From NCBI RefSeq assembly GCF_017308975.1, contig NZ_JADWPD010000010.1:218430-282429 (forward strand): 64,000 nt of DNA, in the 5' to 3' direction. A program made the position numbers and the translations under genes. The notes beneath the pieces were generated by a model. The model was not told the origin of the DNA, did no database searches, and was given only the letters and a program-made list of their open reading frames with translations. Of the stretch, positions 32,950-41,498 are shown one piece after another. This DNA is from Amycolatopsis sp. MtRt-6 (GTDB taxonomy: Bacteria > Actinomycetota > Actinomycetes > Mycobacteriales > Pseudonocardiaceae). The stretch's first letter is position 1. Each line of letters begins with the position of its first letter.

Positions 32950-35061
32950 GTGCGATCGGTACCCGGGGCCGGCCCGGGTGCGTCGTCGGGCGCCGAGGCG
33001 TCCACGATCAACCGGGTCCGGCGGGTACTGGCGATCAAACCTTTCCGGCGGCTCTGGGGCGTCACGTACCTGTGCAGCGTGGCCGACTGGCTGAACATCC
33101 TGGCCCTCACCGGCCTGGCCACGAAGCTCACCGACAACTACTTCGCGCAGAACTTCGCCTTCGTCGGCGTCGTGCTGACCGGCCTGGCACCGGGGCTGCT
33201 GTTCGCCCCGATCGGCGGGCTGCTCGCCGACCGGTTCGACCGCCGCAAGGTCATGGTCGTCGCCGACCTGCTGCGGTGCGGCTTCCTGCTGTCCATCGCC
33301 ATCGTCAGCGCGCCCTGGTGGCTGCTGGCCGGCAACTTCCTCGTCGGCTGCGCGTCGAGCATGTGGATCCCCTCGAAAGAGGCAGCGGTCCCGAACCTGC
33401 TCCGCCGTCCCGACCAGGTCGAAACGGCCAACCAGCTCGGCATGGTGATGACCTACGGCCTCGCCGTCATCACCGCGGCCGGCGCGAACGCCGTCATCAC
33501 CGGCGTCAACACGACGTTCCACCTCTTCCCCGGCGACCCCAGCCTCAACATCGCGAAGCTGGTCGTCATCATCACCGGCCTGCTCTACCTCGCCAGCGCC
33601 ATCCTCATCGCCACGCGGATCCCCGAGCTCTCGCTGCGCAACGTCCACGCGCTGCCGGAACAGAAGGTCAAGGCGGCCGACGAGGAAAAGCTCGGCATCG
33701 GCGCGATGATCGCCGACGGCTTCCGGTTCATCCGCAGCACGCCGCTCGTGCGCGGGCTGCTGGTCGGCGCGTTCGGCGCGTTCGTCGCCGGCGGCGCGGT
33801 GATCGGCTCGGCCAAGCCGTACTCCTCGAGCCTGCTGGCCGGTGACTCCGCGTTCAGCCTGCTGGTCCTCGCCGTCTTCCTCGGCCTCGCCACCGGCATG
33901 GTCTTCGCACCGAAACTCGCCCGCCGGCTCCCGCACGACCGGCTGTTCGGCCTCTCGATCGTCGCGGCCGCGATCTCGCTCGGCCTCGTGGCGCTGTCCC
34001 CGCACCTGACGATCTCGCTGATCGCCGTGGTGCTGGTCGGCATCTGCGCCGGCACCGCGTTCCTCACCGGTGTGACGATCATCGGCTCGCGGGTCGAGGA
34101 CGCCATCCGCGGCCGGATCAACGCGATCTACCAGCTGATGATGAAGCTGGTGCTGTTCGGCACCACGGTCACCGTCCCGCTGCTCGTCGGCGCGGTGCAG
34201 CGGCACACGATCACCGTCTGGGGCAACCCGCTCACCATCGACGGCACGCGCCCGGTGATGCTCGGCGGCGCCGCGATCGCGCTGGTCGCCGGCCTCTTCG
34301 CCTACCGGCAGATGGACGACAAGCGCACCGAGCCGATCCTCGCCGACCTGCGCAACGCGCTGCGCCGCACGCCGCGGCGCGTCAACGGCTACCTCATCGC
34401 CGTCGAGGGCACCACCGCGATCAACACCGCCATCCAGGCCGTCAACCTCGCCGACTGGATGCGGGGCGGCACCCGGCCGGTCGTCGTCGCCGCGGACCCC
34501 GCGCTCGACGACCAGCGGCTCACCGCGCTCGTCTCGGGCGCCTCGCTCACCGGGGCGCGGGCGCAGGCGCTGGCCGCGGCCGCGGTGCGGGCCGACATCG
34601 TGGAGCGGCACGTCCAGCCGGCGCTCGACGCCGGTTCGGTGGTCGTCATGGAACGGTTCGTCGACTCGCCGCTGGCGCACCTGTCCGCCGTCGCCGGGCT
34701 CGACAGCGACGAGCTCGAAGGCCTAGCCGACTGGGCCACCGGCCGCCTGCGCCCCGACCTGACCATCCTGCTCGACGCCGCCCCGAATGGCGCACCGCGC
34801 GACAAGTCGGCCGCGCTGAACGACCAGTGGCGCGTCCAGCACCTGCTCACCGAGATGGCCGAGGCCGACCCGGACAGGTACGTCGTGATCGACGCCGACG
34901 GCACGGACGCCGAGGTCGCCGAGCGCATCCGCACCGCGCTGCGCGCCGTCTTCGTCGGCCGGCTGGCCGCGCTGGCGCCGACGACGGAGAAGCCGGTGAC
35001 GCTCCCGCTGGACACCCTGCCCATCGAGACCCCGGAAGAGCCTCGCGTGGAGGCGAAGTGA
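32950..35061 (+). CDS. MFS transporter fused to a degenerate thymidylate-kinase domain
   Basis: This 703-residue protein has twelve hydrophobic helices of a major facilitator (about 25-440; LLADRFDRRKVMVVADLL is the loop 2-3 motif). A cytosolic thymidylate-kinase-like domain (about 475-680) follows. The same fusion next to holB is known in Streptomyces. The kinase P-loop, normally GxxxxGK(S/T), reads VEGTTAINTA at 482-491 with no lysine. The usual DR(Y/F) motif is ERFVDS. Catalysis therefore looks lost, although dTMP-site remnants persist. A second tmk is expected elsewhere. The GTG start is supported weakly by GAGGG. Its stop overlaps holB. Confidence 0.8.
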   Translation: MRSVPGAGPGASSGAEASTINRVRRVLAIKPFRRLWGVTYLCSVADWLNILALTGLATKLTDNYFAQNFAFVGVVLTGLAPGLLFAPIGGLLADRFDRRKVMVVADLLRCGFLLSIAIVSAPWWLLAGNFLVGCASSMWIPSKEAAVPNLLRRPDQVETANQLGMVMTYGLAVITAAGANAVITGVNTTFHLFPGDPSLNIAKLVVIITGLLYLASAILIATRIPELSLRNVHALPEQKVKAADEEKLGIGAMIADGFRFIRSTPLVRGLLVGAFGAFVAGGAVIGSAKPYSSSLLAGDSAFSLLVLAVFLGLATGMVFAPKLARRLPHDRLFGLSIVAAAISLGLVALSPHLTISLIAVVLVGICAGTAFLTGVTIIGSRVEDAIRGRINAIYQLMMKLVLFGTTVTVPLLVGAVQRHTITVWGNPLTIDGTRPVMLGGAAIALVAGLFAYRQMDDKRTEPILADLRNALRRTPRRVNGYLIAVEGTTAINTAIQAVNLADWMRGGTRPVVVAADPALDDQRLTALVSGASLTGARAQALAAAAVRADIVERHVQPALDAGSVVVMERFVDSPLAHLSAVAGLDSDELEGLADWATGRLRPDLTILLDAAPNGAPRDKSAALNDQWRVQHLLTEMAEADPDRYVVIDADGTDAEVAERIRTALRAVFVGRLAALAPTTEKPVTLPLDTLPIETPEEPRVEAK

Positions 35062-36263
35062 CGACGACCGAACGCATCGGCGTCTGGAACCAGCTGGTCG
35101 GCCAGGAGCCCGCGGTCGAAACGCTGAGCGCGGCCGCCTCGGCCGCCGCCAAGATCATCGCCGGCGAGCCGGCCCCGCCCGGCGCGATGACGCACGCCTG
35201 GCTGCTCACCGGCCCGCCCGGCTCCGGCCGCTCGGTGGCCGCGCGGACGTTCGCCGCGGCCCTGCAGTGCAGCACCGGCACCGGCTGCGACGCCTGCCCC
35301 GGCTGCCACACGACGATGGCGGGCACGCACGCCGACGTCCGGCTCGTGGTGCCGGAAGGCCTGTCGATCTCGGTCGCCGAGATGCGCGCGCTGGTCCAGG
35401 CCGCCGCGCGCCGCCCGACGACCGGCAACTGGCAGGTCGTGATCATCGAAGACGCGGACAGGCTCACCGAAGGCGCGTCGAACGCCCTGCTCAAGGCCGT
35501 CGAGGAGCCGCCGGACCGCACGGTGTTCCTGCTCTGCGCGCCGTCGGACCACCCCGAAGACGTCTCGGTGACGATCCGCTCGCGCTGCCGCCTGGTGACG
35601 CTGCGGACGCCGCCGCCGGAGGCGATCGCCGACGTGCTGATGCGGCGGGACAACGTCGACGCCGAACGCGCGCAGTGGGCGGCTTCCGTGTGCGGTGGCC
35701 ACGTCGGCCGCGCGCGCCGGCTCGCCACCGACGAGGCCGCGCGGCAGCGCCGGGCCACCGTGCTGCGGATCCCGCTCGGTCTCCGCCGGATGGGCGACGT
35801 CTTCACCTGCGCCGACCAGCTGATCAGCGCGGCCGAGGCGGACGCGGGCGAGGCCAGCAAGGCCCGCGACGAAGACGAGCGCAACGAGCTGCGGACGGCG
35901 ATGGGCGGCGACGGCGTCGGCAAGGGCGTCGCCGGCGCGAAGCGAGCCGCCGAAGCCGCGGTCAAGCAGCTGGAGAAGAAGCAGAAGTCCCGCGCGACCC
36001 GCACCCAGCGCGACACGCTCGACCTCGCGCTGGTCGACCTCGCCGGCTTCTACCGCGACGTCCTGGTGACGACGACCCGCTCCGGCGCGACGCTCAACCA
36101 CCCGGACCACGCCGACCAGATCCGCGAGGCGGCCTCGTCGTGGACGACGGAGTCGACGCTGCGCCGGCTCGAAGCGGTGCTGGAGTGCCGCGAGGCGATC
36201 GAGCTGAACGTGAAGCCGCGCATCGCCGTCGAGGCCATGGTCACCACGCTGCGCCAGGGTTGA
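35058..36263 (+). CDS. holB: DNA polymerase III delta-prime subunit
   Basis: This 401-residue clamp-loader subunit belongs to the replisome. The AAA+ P-loop is GPPGSGRS, with Arg in place of Lys, as expected for a subunit that does not hydrolyse ATP. A four-cysteine zinc module CSTGTGCDACPGC lies near residue 71. IIEDADRL and ALLKAVEEPP motifs follow. A charged region near 280-320 (KQLEKKQKSRATR) precedes the C-terminal collar. The GTG start overlaps the upstream stop (GTGA). A clean bidirectional terminator follows. Confidence 0.93.
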   Translation: MTTTERIGVWNQLVGQEPAVETLSAAASAAAKIIAGEPAPPGAMTHAWLLTGPPGSGRSVAARTFAAALQCSTGTGCDACPGCHTTMAGTHADVRLVVPEGLSISVAEMRALVQAAARRPTTGNWQVVIIEDADRLTEGASNALLKAVEEPPDRTVFLLCAPSDHPEDVSVTIRSRCRLVTLRTPPPEAIADVLMRRDNVDAERAQWAASVCGGHVGRARRLATDEAARQRRATVLRIPLGLRRMGDVFTCADQLISAAEADAGEASKARDEDERNELRTAMGGDGVGKGVAGAKRAAEAAVKQLEKKQKSRATRTQRDTLDLALVDLAGFYRDVLVTTTRSGATLNHPDHADQIREAASSWTTESTLRRLEAVLECREAIELNVKPRIAVEAMVTTLRQG

Positions 36264-36272
36264 AACGAAGAA

Positions 36273-36296
36273 GCCCGCCAGGTGTGCCTGGCGGGC
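36273..36296. terminator. Bidirectional terminator between holB and the surface protein
   Basis: A perfect ten-base stem GCCCGCCAGG/CCTGGCGGGC with a TGTG loop sits between two convergent genes. It is flanked by GAAG and CTTC, which extend it imperfectly. Confidence 0.8.
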
Positions 36297-36313
36297 TCCT
36301 TCACACCCTCGGG

Positions 36314-37981
36314 TCATTCGCGCGGACGCGGCGAGGGCTTGAACGGCTTTTCCTCGACGGCCACGGCCGGCAGCCGCCGCCGTCCGCCCGGCATCGCGGC
36401 CACCATGACCACGCCGAGCAGCAGCATCGCGGTGCCCGTCCAGAACAGCGGCACCGTTTCGTACGCACCGCTGGTGAAGGCCAGGTTCTTCACCGGCCCC
36501 TTCGGCGCTTCACCGCCGGCGGGCGGCGGCGTCGACGTCGTCCCGCAGACCACGCCGCCGGTCGGCGCGTACGCCCGGGCGATCTGCTCGCCGAGCGACA
36601 GCTGGGCCAGCGACGACGGCAGGTTCTTCGCCTGGTCGTCCGGCAGCAGGCTCTTGAGCTTGGTCGTCGGCAGCAGCTGCAGATCGAACATCCGCGCCGA
36701 CGCGCCCAGCTGGTAACCGGCGAACGGCGTGGTCATGTTCGCCGACTTCTGGTCCAGACCGGCGATGCTCAGCCGCAGCACGCCGAGATCGAGGACGGTG
36801 CCCGCGGTGGTGCCGACCTGCTCGACGGGACCCGCCGCAGTCGCCAGCAGACCGCCGACAACGGGCAGGTCCTTGAGCTTGCCGAACTGGTCGCTCAAGG
36901 GCTTCAGCGGCAGCCCGATCGGGATGTCCTTGGTCGGGTGCGCGGCATCCAGCGTGTAGAGCGTCTTCCCGCCGGCCGCGATGGTCAGCACCGGCGCGGT
37001 GTACTCGACCTTGGACGTCTTCGCGTCACCGGTGGAGGTCACCTTGAGCGTCGGCTGGCTGACGACCTTGACGCTCAGCGCCAGCGGCGTGCCCTTGAGG
37101 ATCTCGATGTCGGCGGCCTGCAGCGTCGACGTCGACTGCACGGCCTTGTTCTTCGAGCCGGGGATGTCGACCAGCTTCACCTGCGACCGCGACGACAGCG
37201 TGTTCGGCAGGCTCAGCAGCGAGCCGTTGCCGTCCGCGGCGGTCTGCCCGCCGCCCTGCAGCAGGCCGCCGAGGCTCTGCAGGCCCTTGGTCAGGTCGAA
37301 CCCGCTCGCCAGCGAGTTCGGGTCGAGCTTCGGCTTCAGCGCGTCCAGGCCCAGGTTCGGCATCGACGGCACGACGTTCAGCAGCGACAAGCTGGCCACG
37401 GACGTGCTGGCATCGGCGATGGTGCCGACGCACGGACCGAGCGTCTGGCTCCACCGCGCGTGCGCGCTCCCGTTGAGCAGCCCGATGTTGAGCAGCGGGT
37501 TCGACGGCGCGTTGAGGCCCCCGCTGATCGGCTGCGGGTTGTCCGGCAACGCGGTCTGCACGACACTGCCCGGCGTCTGCGGCGCGTTCCCACCCACCGA
37601 CAACCCGAACGGCGACGCCTGCGCGACCGCCTTCTCGTAGCTCAGGTAGGCATCGGAGTTCGCCGACGCGTTCGACAGACCCATCCCGGCTTCGAGCGCG
37701 GACTGCTTCGGCAACGTCTGCCCGAACCCCGGCAGGATGGTGCTCGTCGGAACGGCGTTCGGCAGCAACCGGATGATCCCGAGCGCGGTCCCGGCATCCC
37801 CGACGGCCTGCCCCAGCGGCTGCGGCCCGATCGGCGCGGAGATCGGCGCCTGCCCCGGATTCGCCGGCTGCGGAATCGGCGTCGTCGGATAGGTCGGATC
37901 GGCAGCCGCCGGCGCCGCGCTGAGCAGGAGCAACGCCGCAGCCGCGGGCAGGGCCGCCGAACGGGGCAGTCTTCGCCGCAT
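36314..37981 (-). CDS. Secreted, C-terminally membrane-anchored protein of unknown function
   Basis: This 555-residue protein has a signal peptide (1-27, cut after AAA) and a long extracytoplasmic region rich in Ser, Thr, Gly and Leu with only two Cys (GPCVGT and VVCGTT). A single membrane helix lies near the end (TGTAMLLLGVVMVAA), followed by a basic tail, MPGGRRRLP. No catalytic or binding motif is recognised. Beta-rich, adhesin-like architecture is possible. Confidence 0.65.
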   Translation of the reverse strand: MRRRLPRSAALPAAAALLLLSAAPAAADPTYPTTPIPQPANPGQAPISAPIGPQPLGQAVGDAGTALGIIRLLPNAVPTSTILPGFGQTLPKQSALEAGMGLSNASANSDAYLSYEKAVAQASPFGLSVGGNAPQTPGSVVQTALPDNPQPISGGLNAPSNPLLNIGLLNGSAHARWSQTLGPCVGTIADASTSVASLSLLNVVPSMPNLGLDALKPKLDPNSLASGFDLTKGLQSLGGLLQGGGQTAADGNGSLLSLPNTLSSRSQVKLVDIPGSKNKAVQSTSTLQAADIEILKGTPLALSVKVVSQPTLKVTSTGDAKTSKVEYTAPVLTIAAGGKTLYTLDAAHPTKDIPIGLPLKPLSDQFGKLKDLPVVGGLLATAAGPVEQVGTTAGTVLDLGVLRLSIAGLDQKSANMTTPFAGYQLGASARMFDLQLLPTTKLKSLLPDDQAKNLPSSLAQLSLGEQIARAYAPTGGVVCGTTSTPPPAGGEAPKGPVKNLAFTSGAYETVPLFWTGTAMLLLGVVMVAAMPGGRRRLPAVAVEEKPFKPSPRPRE

Positions 37982-38113
37982 GTGCCAGAGCCTCCAAGTG
38001 GGTCGGCCGGGGTGAGACCGGCGTCATAGAGCCCTAACGACGGTCCCCCCGGAAAGTGACGCGCACAGCCTCCGCTACACTTGCTATCGTCGCCAGCGGA
38101 AGCCGGACGACAT

Positions 38114-38187
38114 GCCGCCTTAGCTCAGTCGGCCAGAGCGATTCACTCGTAATGAATAGGTCGGGGGTTCGATTCCCCCAGGCGGCT
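38114..38187 (+). tRNA. tRNA-Thr (CGT)
   Basis: This is a full cloverleaf. The acceptor stem is GCCGCCT with AGGCGGC. The D arm contains TAGCTCAGTCGG. The anticodon stem is ATTCA/TGAAT around CTCGTAA, with anticodon CGT at 38148-38150, which reads ACG. The T arm is GGGGGTTCGATTCCCCC. CCA is not encoded. A strong U-tailed terminator follows. Confidence 0.97.
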
Positions 38188-38197
38188 CAGCAAATTG

Positions 38198-38234
38198 GAC
38201 GGCCCCTGCCCCTTGAGGGCAGGGGCCGTCTTTT
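38198..38234 (+). terminator. Intrinsic terminator after tRNA-Thr
   Basis: A perfect 14-base stem (38198-38211 with 38217-38230), loop CTTGA, then TTTT. This is the most canonical Rho-independent terminator in the window. Confidence 0.92.
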
Positions 38235-38248
38235 GCTTCGCGTGTCTT

Positions 38249-38293
38249 GTGGGGCTCCGCCCCACACCCCGCCCGGGGCTCTGCCCCGGCCCC
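38249..38293. repeat. GC-rich REP-like element
   Basis: Two adjacent small hairpins, GTGGGGC-TCC-GCCCCAC and CCGGGGC-TCT-GCCCCGG, form the compact 'ggggctccgcccc' unit scattered between genes in many actinomycetes. It lies between the tRNA terminator and the greA-like gene. Confidence 0.6.
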
Positions 38294-38400
38294 CGTCGTG
38301 GCTTGTTCGGGCGGTGAGGTCGCGCTGCGGAGGTGCGGAGCCGCGGAGGCGCGCAGCTCCGCCTGTTCGACCGCGTCTTCGGCCTGCGCGGAAACCACTC

Positions 38401-38431
38401 GTCCGGCGGGCCTCGGTGGGGCCCGCCGGAC
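38401..38431 (-). terminator. Terminator after the greA-like gene
   Basis: A perfect 12-base stem GTCCGGCGGGCC/GGCCCGCCGGAC with a seven-base loop lies seven bases beyond the greA-like stop on the minus strand. Confidence 0.75.
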
Positions 38432-38438
38432 GTAAAAG

Positions 38439-38894
38439 TCACTTCGGCGGCGTTACCTTCACCACCGTGGCCTTGGCGTCGCCGCGGGGGGTTCGGTAGG
38501 TGATCTCGTCGCCCGCCTTGGCTCCGACCAGGGCCAGGCCCAGGGGGCTGTCCGAGGTGATCGCGTCCGCGTCCTCGCCCGGGACCGTCACCACCTGGAA
38601 CGTCTCCTCGTCCCCGTCGGGGAAGCGCAGGGAGACCACCGTGCCGTCCGGGAGCTGGCTGTTGCCGTAGCCGCCGTGCTCCATCTTGGCCGCGAGGTCG
38701 GCGATCTGGCGGTCGAGGCGGGCCGCGGTCTCCGCCCGGTCGATCACGTCCGCCTGGTCCGCCGCGTCCCCGGTGCGTTCCTGCTCGCCGGGTTGCGGCG
38801 CGAGGGCATCCCGCTGCGCGCGCAGGTTCGCGATTTCCTTCTCCAGCTGGCTGCGCGCCGCCGGGCTGAGCCCCTTGTCCCCTGAGATCACCAT
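38439..38894 (-). CDS. GreA/GreB-family transcription elongation factor
   Basis: This roughly 151-residue protein has an N-terminal antiparallel coiled coil (LSPAARSQLEKEIANLRAQRDAL) with an acidic tip near DAADQADV. A C-terminal FKBP-like domain follows (VSLRFPDGDEETFQVV, then ITSDSPLGLALVGAKAGDEI). Gre factors enter the RNA polymerase channel and stimulate cleavage of backtracked RNA. The linker and tip differ from canonical GreA, so it may be a paralogue. The ATG at 38894 or one at 38903 is the start; neither has a strong ribosome site. Confidence 0.8.
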   Translation of the reverse strand: MVISGDKGLSPAARSQLEKEIANLRAQRDALAPQPGEQERTGDAADQADVIDRAETAARLDRQIADLAAKMEHGGYGNSQLPDGTVVSLRFPDGDEETFQVVTVPGEDADAITSDSPLGLALVGAKAGDEITYRTPRGDAKATVVKVTPPK

Positions 38895-39018
38895 GCCGGG
38901 CATTGTCCGCTGCGCGGAGCGGGGTGGCCAATCCGGTTTTTCACCCGAAAGCCGTCCACAGGACGTCTGCCCTAGGATTTCGGGTTCGGCGTCCAGGAAG
39001 AAGGTAACGAGAATCACC

Positions 39019-39606
39019 GTGAGCGCAGTCCCCGGCCGCAGCGAGCGGCTCTCGCCGAACCAGCTGGCCAAGCAGGAACAGATCGTCGAAGCCGCCCGGC
39101 TCGTCCTCGCCCGCGACGGGCTCGCGGGGTGCACCGTCCGGGCCATCGCGGACGCCGGCCCGCTCACCAAGAGCGCGATCCACTACTACTTCGCCGACAT
39201 CGACGTCCTCATCGACCGGGCGATGGCCGCGCACATCACCGCCTTCGCCGCCGGCCTGCGCGAGGTCGCCGCGAAGCACGACGAACCCCGCGAGCGGCTC
39301 TTCGCCGTCCTCGAGGAGTACCTGAGCGTCTTCGCCGCGAACCCGAACGCCGCCTTCCTCTGGTTCGAGTACTGGATCGCCGCCGGGCGCGCGCAGCATC
39401 CGCAGGCCATCGACGTCATGCTCACCTCGCTCACCGAACTGCTCGCCGAGCTCCTCGCCCCGCTCGATGTCGACGACCCGCGCGCCCGGGCCCGGGCGCT
39501 CCTGTCGTACCTGCTGGGCACGGTCGTCCAGCAGCGCGTGCGCCCGCGGCCGTTCGCCACGCTGCGTGCCGACATCGAGGCGCTCTGCTTCGCGAACTAC
39601 GGGTAG
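39019..39606 (+). CDS. TetR-family transcriptional regulator
   Basis: This 195-residue repressor-type protein has an N-terminal helix-turn-helix (QIVEAARLVLARDGLAGCTVRAIADAGPLTKSAIHYYF is the region; recognition helix KSAIHYYF). A helical ligand domain follows with aromatic residues (FLWFEYWIAAG) that could line a pocket. The GTG start is weakly supported. A five-base inverted repeat CGTCC/GGACG (38953-38965) upstream may be its operator. The target could be the carboxypeptidase that follows, but that is a guess. Confidence 0.85.
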   Translation: MSAVPGRSERLSPNQLAKQEQIVEAARLVLARDGLAGCTVRAIADAGPLTKSAIHYYFADIDVLIDRAMAAHITAFAAGLREVAAKHDEPRERLFAVLEEYLSVFAANPNAAFLWFEYWIAAGRAQHPQAIDVMLTSLTELLAELLAPLDVDDPRARARALLSYLLGTVVQQRVRPRPFATLRADIEALCFANYG

Positions 39607-39691
39607 AAACGCCCAATAGATCCGTACTGCTCCGGATTGTGCCTCGTGTCCGGCTCCGGCCAAGGTCGAGGAACCCCCGAGAGCAGGAGAC

Positions 39692-40918
39692 GTGATGCGC
39701 ACACGAACGTGCATGGCAGCGGCCGCGGCCGCCCTCTTGGTGCTCACCACCGGCGGCCAGGCCGGTGCCGCCCAGCCCGACGGCCCGCAGGTCTACGAGG
39801 TGACCGGCGCCGCCACCGCCCAGCAGCGCACTGCAATAGCGCGGACCGGCGCGGACATCCTCGACGCCGAAGGCGCGACGACCACCGTCATCGCCAACCC
39901 CGGCGAAGCGGCCCAGCTGCGCGCGCATGGCTTCGGCGTCAAGGCGCTCGGCAAGGTCAACCGGCCGCAGGGCACCGAGGCGGTCCTGGACTTCCCGGCC
40001 GGCTACACCGGCTACCACACGTACGCGGAGACGCAGACCGAGCTGCAGAAGGCGGTCGCGAACTACCCCTCGCTCACCAAGCTGGGCAGCGTCGGCAACT
40101 CCTACGAGGGCCGGGCCCTGTCGATGATGAAGATCAGCGACAACGCCGCCACCGACGAGAACGAGCCCGAGGTCCTCTTCACCTGCAACCAGCACGCCCG
40201 CGAGCACCTCACCGTCGAGATGTGCCTGCGCATCGTGCAGCGGCTGACCAGCCAGTACGCCACGAACAGCGCGGTCAAGCGGCTCGTCGACAGCACCGAG
40301 ATCTGGGTGATCCCGAGCGTCAACCCGGACGGCGCCGAGTACGACATCTCCGGCGGCACCTTCCGCAGCTGGCGCAAGAACCGCCAGGGTCCCGGCACCG
40401 ACCCCAACCGGAACTGGGGCTACAAGTGGGGCTGCTGCGGCGGCTCGTCGGGCTCGACGTCCAGCGAGACCTACCGCGGCACGGCGGCGTTCTCCGCGCC
40501 CGAGACCCGCGCCGTCTCGAACTGGGTCAACTCGCGGGTGGTCGGCGGCGCCCAGCAGATCAAGACGCACATCGACTTCCACACCTACTCCGAGCTGGTG
40601 CTCTGGCCGTTCGGCTACACCTACGCCGACACCGCGCCGGGCCTGACCGCGGCCGAGGCGCAGAAGTTCCAGTCGCTCGGGCGGCAGATGGCGGCGACCA
40701 ACGGCTACACGCCGCAGCAGTCCAGCGACCTCTACATCACCGACGGCAGCGTCAACGACTGGATGTGGGCGCAGCACAAGATCTGGAGCTTCACCTTCGA
40801 GATGTACCCGAGGGGCAGCAACCCGGGCTTCTACCCGCGTGACACCCAGATCGTGCCGCAGACGACCCGCAACGACCAGGCCGTGGACATCCTGATCAAC
40901 GCGGCGATCACGGGATAA
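39692..40918 (+). CDS. Secreted M14-family zinc carboxypeptidase
   Basis: This 408-residue exported metallopeptidase has a signal peptide (about 1-27). A pro-region of about 70 residues precedes the carboxypeptidase A-like domain. Zinc ligands are His and Glu in CNQHAREHLTVE and His in HIDFHTYSEL. The catalytic Glu is in FTFEMYPRG. Substrate-site Arg/Asn lie in RKNRQGPGTDPNRNW. It removes C-terminal residues from peptides outside the cell. AGCAGGAGAC precedes the GTG-ATG start. Confidence 0.92.
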   Translation: MMRTRTCMAAAAAALLVLTTGGQAGAAQPDGPQVYEVTGAATAQQRTAIARTGADILDAEGATTTVIANPGEAAQLRAHGFGVKALGKVNRPQGTEAVLDFPAGYTGYHTYAETQTELQKAVANYPSLTKLGSVGNSYEGRALSMMKISDNAATDENEPEVLFTCNQHAREHLTVEMCLRIVQRLTSQYATNSAVKRLVDSTEIWVIPSVNPDGAEYDISGGTFRSWRKNRQGPGTDPNRNWGYKWGCCGGSSGSTSSETYRGTAAFSAPETRAVSNWVNSRVVGGAQQIKTHIDFHTYSELVLWPFGYTYADTAPGLTAAEAQKFQSLGRQMAATNGYTPQQSSDLYITDGSVNDWMWAQHKIWSFTFEMYPRGSNPGFYPRDTQIVPQTTRNDQAVDILINAAITG

Positions 40919-40946
40919 GGCACGGGGCGCGGTCTAGGGTGCGGGC

Positions 40947-41465
40947 ATGCCTCTGTTCTCGTTCGAAGGGCTCAGCCCGCAGGTCCACCCGGACGCCTGG
41001 ATCGCGCCCACCGCCACGCTCATCGGCGACGTCGTCGTCGAGAAGGACGCCTCGGTCTGGTTCGGCGCGGTGATCCGGGCCGATTTCGGCCGGATCGTCA
41101 TCCGCGAGGGCGCCAACATCCAGGACAACTCGGTGATCCACGTCAACGACGGCGTCTGCGAGGTGGGCAAGAACGTCACCGTGGGTCACCAGTGCCTGGT
41201 GCACGACTGCACGATCGGGGAGCAGGCGCTGATCGGCAACGGCTCGACGGTGCTCGACAAGGCGAAGATCGGCGCGCGGGCGCTGGTCGCGGCCGGGGCG
41301 ACGGTCACGCCGTCGACGGAGGTGCCGGAGGAGGTCATCGCGATGGGCAGCCCGGCGAAGAAGTTCGTCCCGCTGACCGACTCGGCGCGGATGTGGGTCG
41401 AGCACAACGCGGCGATCTACCAGGAGCTGGCCCGGCGGCACCGGGCAGGCACAAAACCGGTTTGA
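40947..41465 (+). CDS. Gamma-carbonic-anhydrase-like hexapeptide-repeat protein
   Basis: This 172-residue left-handed beta-helix protein has repeated hexapeptides (IGDVVV, VWFGAV, IGEQAL, IGARAL). Zinc-ligand-like histidines are present in VIHVND, VGHQCLVHD and nearby. Such proteins can hydrate CO2 or act as acyl-CoA-type transferases; many are of unproven activity. Its stop codon lies inside the -35 of the uL11-paralogue promoter. The two genes are therefore adjacent but separately controlled. Confidence 0.85.
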   Translation: MPLFSFEGLSPQVHPDAWIAPTATLIGDVVVEKDASVWFGAVIRADFGRIVIREGANIQDNSVIHVNDGVCEVGKNVTVGHQCLVHDCTIGEQALIGNGSTVLDKAKIGARALVAAGATVTPSTEVPEEVIAMGSPAKKFVPLTDSARMWVEHNAAIYQELARRHRAGTKPV

Positions 41466-41492
41466 CCCTCCAGTAACTGGAGACTCTAGCTT
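41462..41492 (+). promoter_or_regulatory. MerR-type promoter of the uL11 paralogue
   Basis: TTGACC (41462-41467) and TAGCTT (41487-41492) are separated by 19 bases, the over-long spacing characteristic of MerR-activated promoters. The spacer contains the perfect 7-1-7 palindrome CTCCAGTAACTGGAG (41468-41482). The ATG follows six bases after the -10, so the transcript is likely leaderless. The MerR gene at 60001 has a promoter with very similar half-sites. Confidence 0.7.
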
Positions 41493-41498
41493 CGGGGC

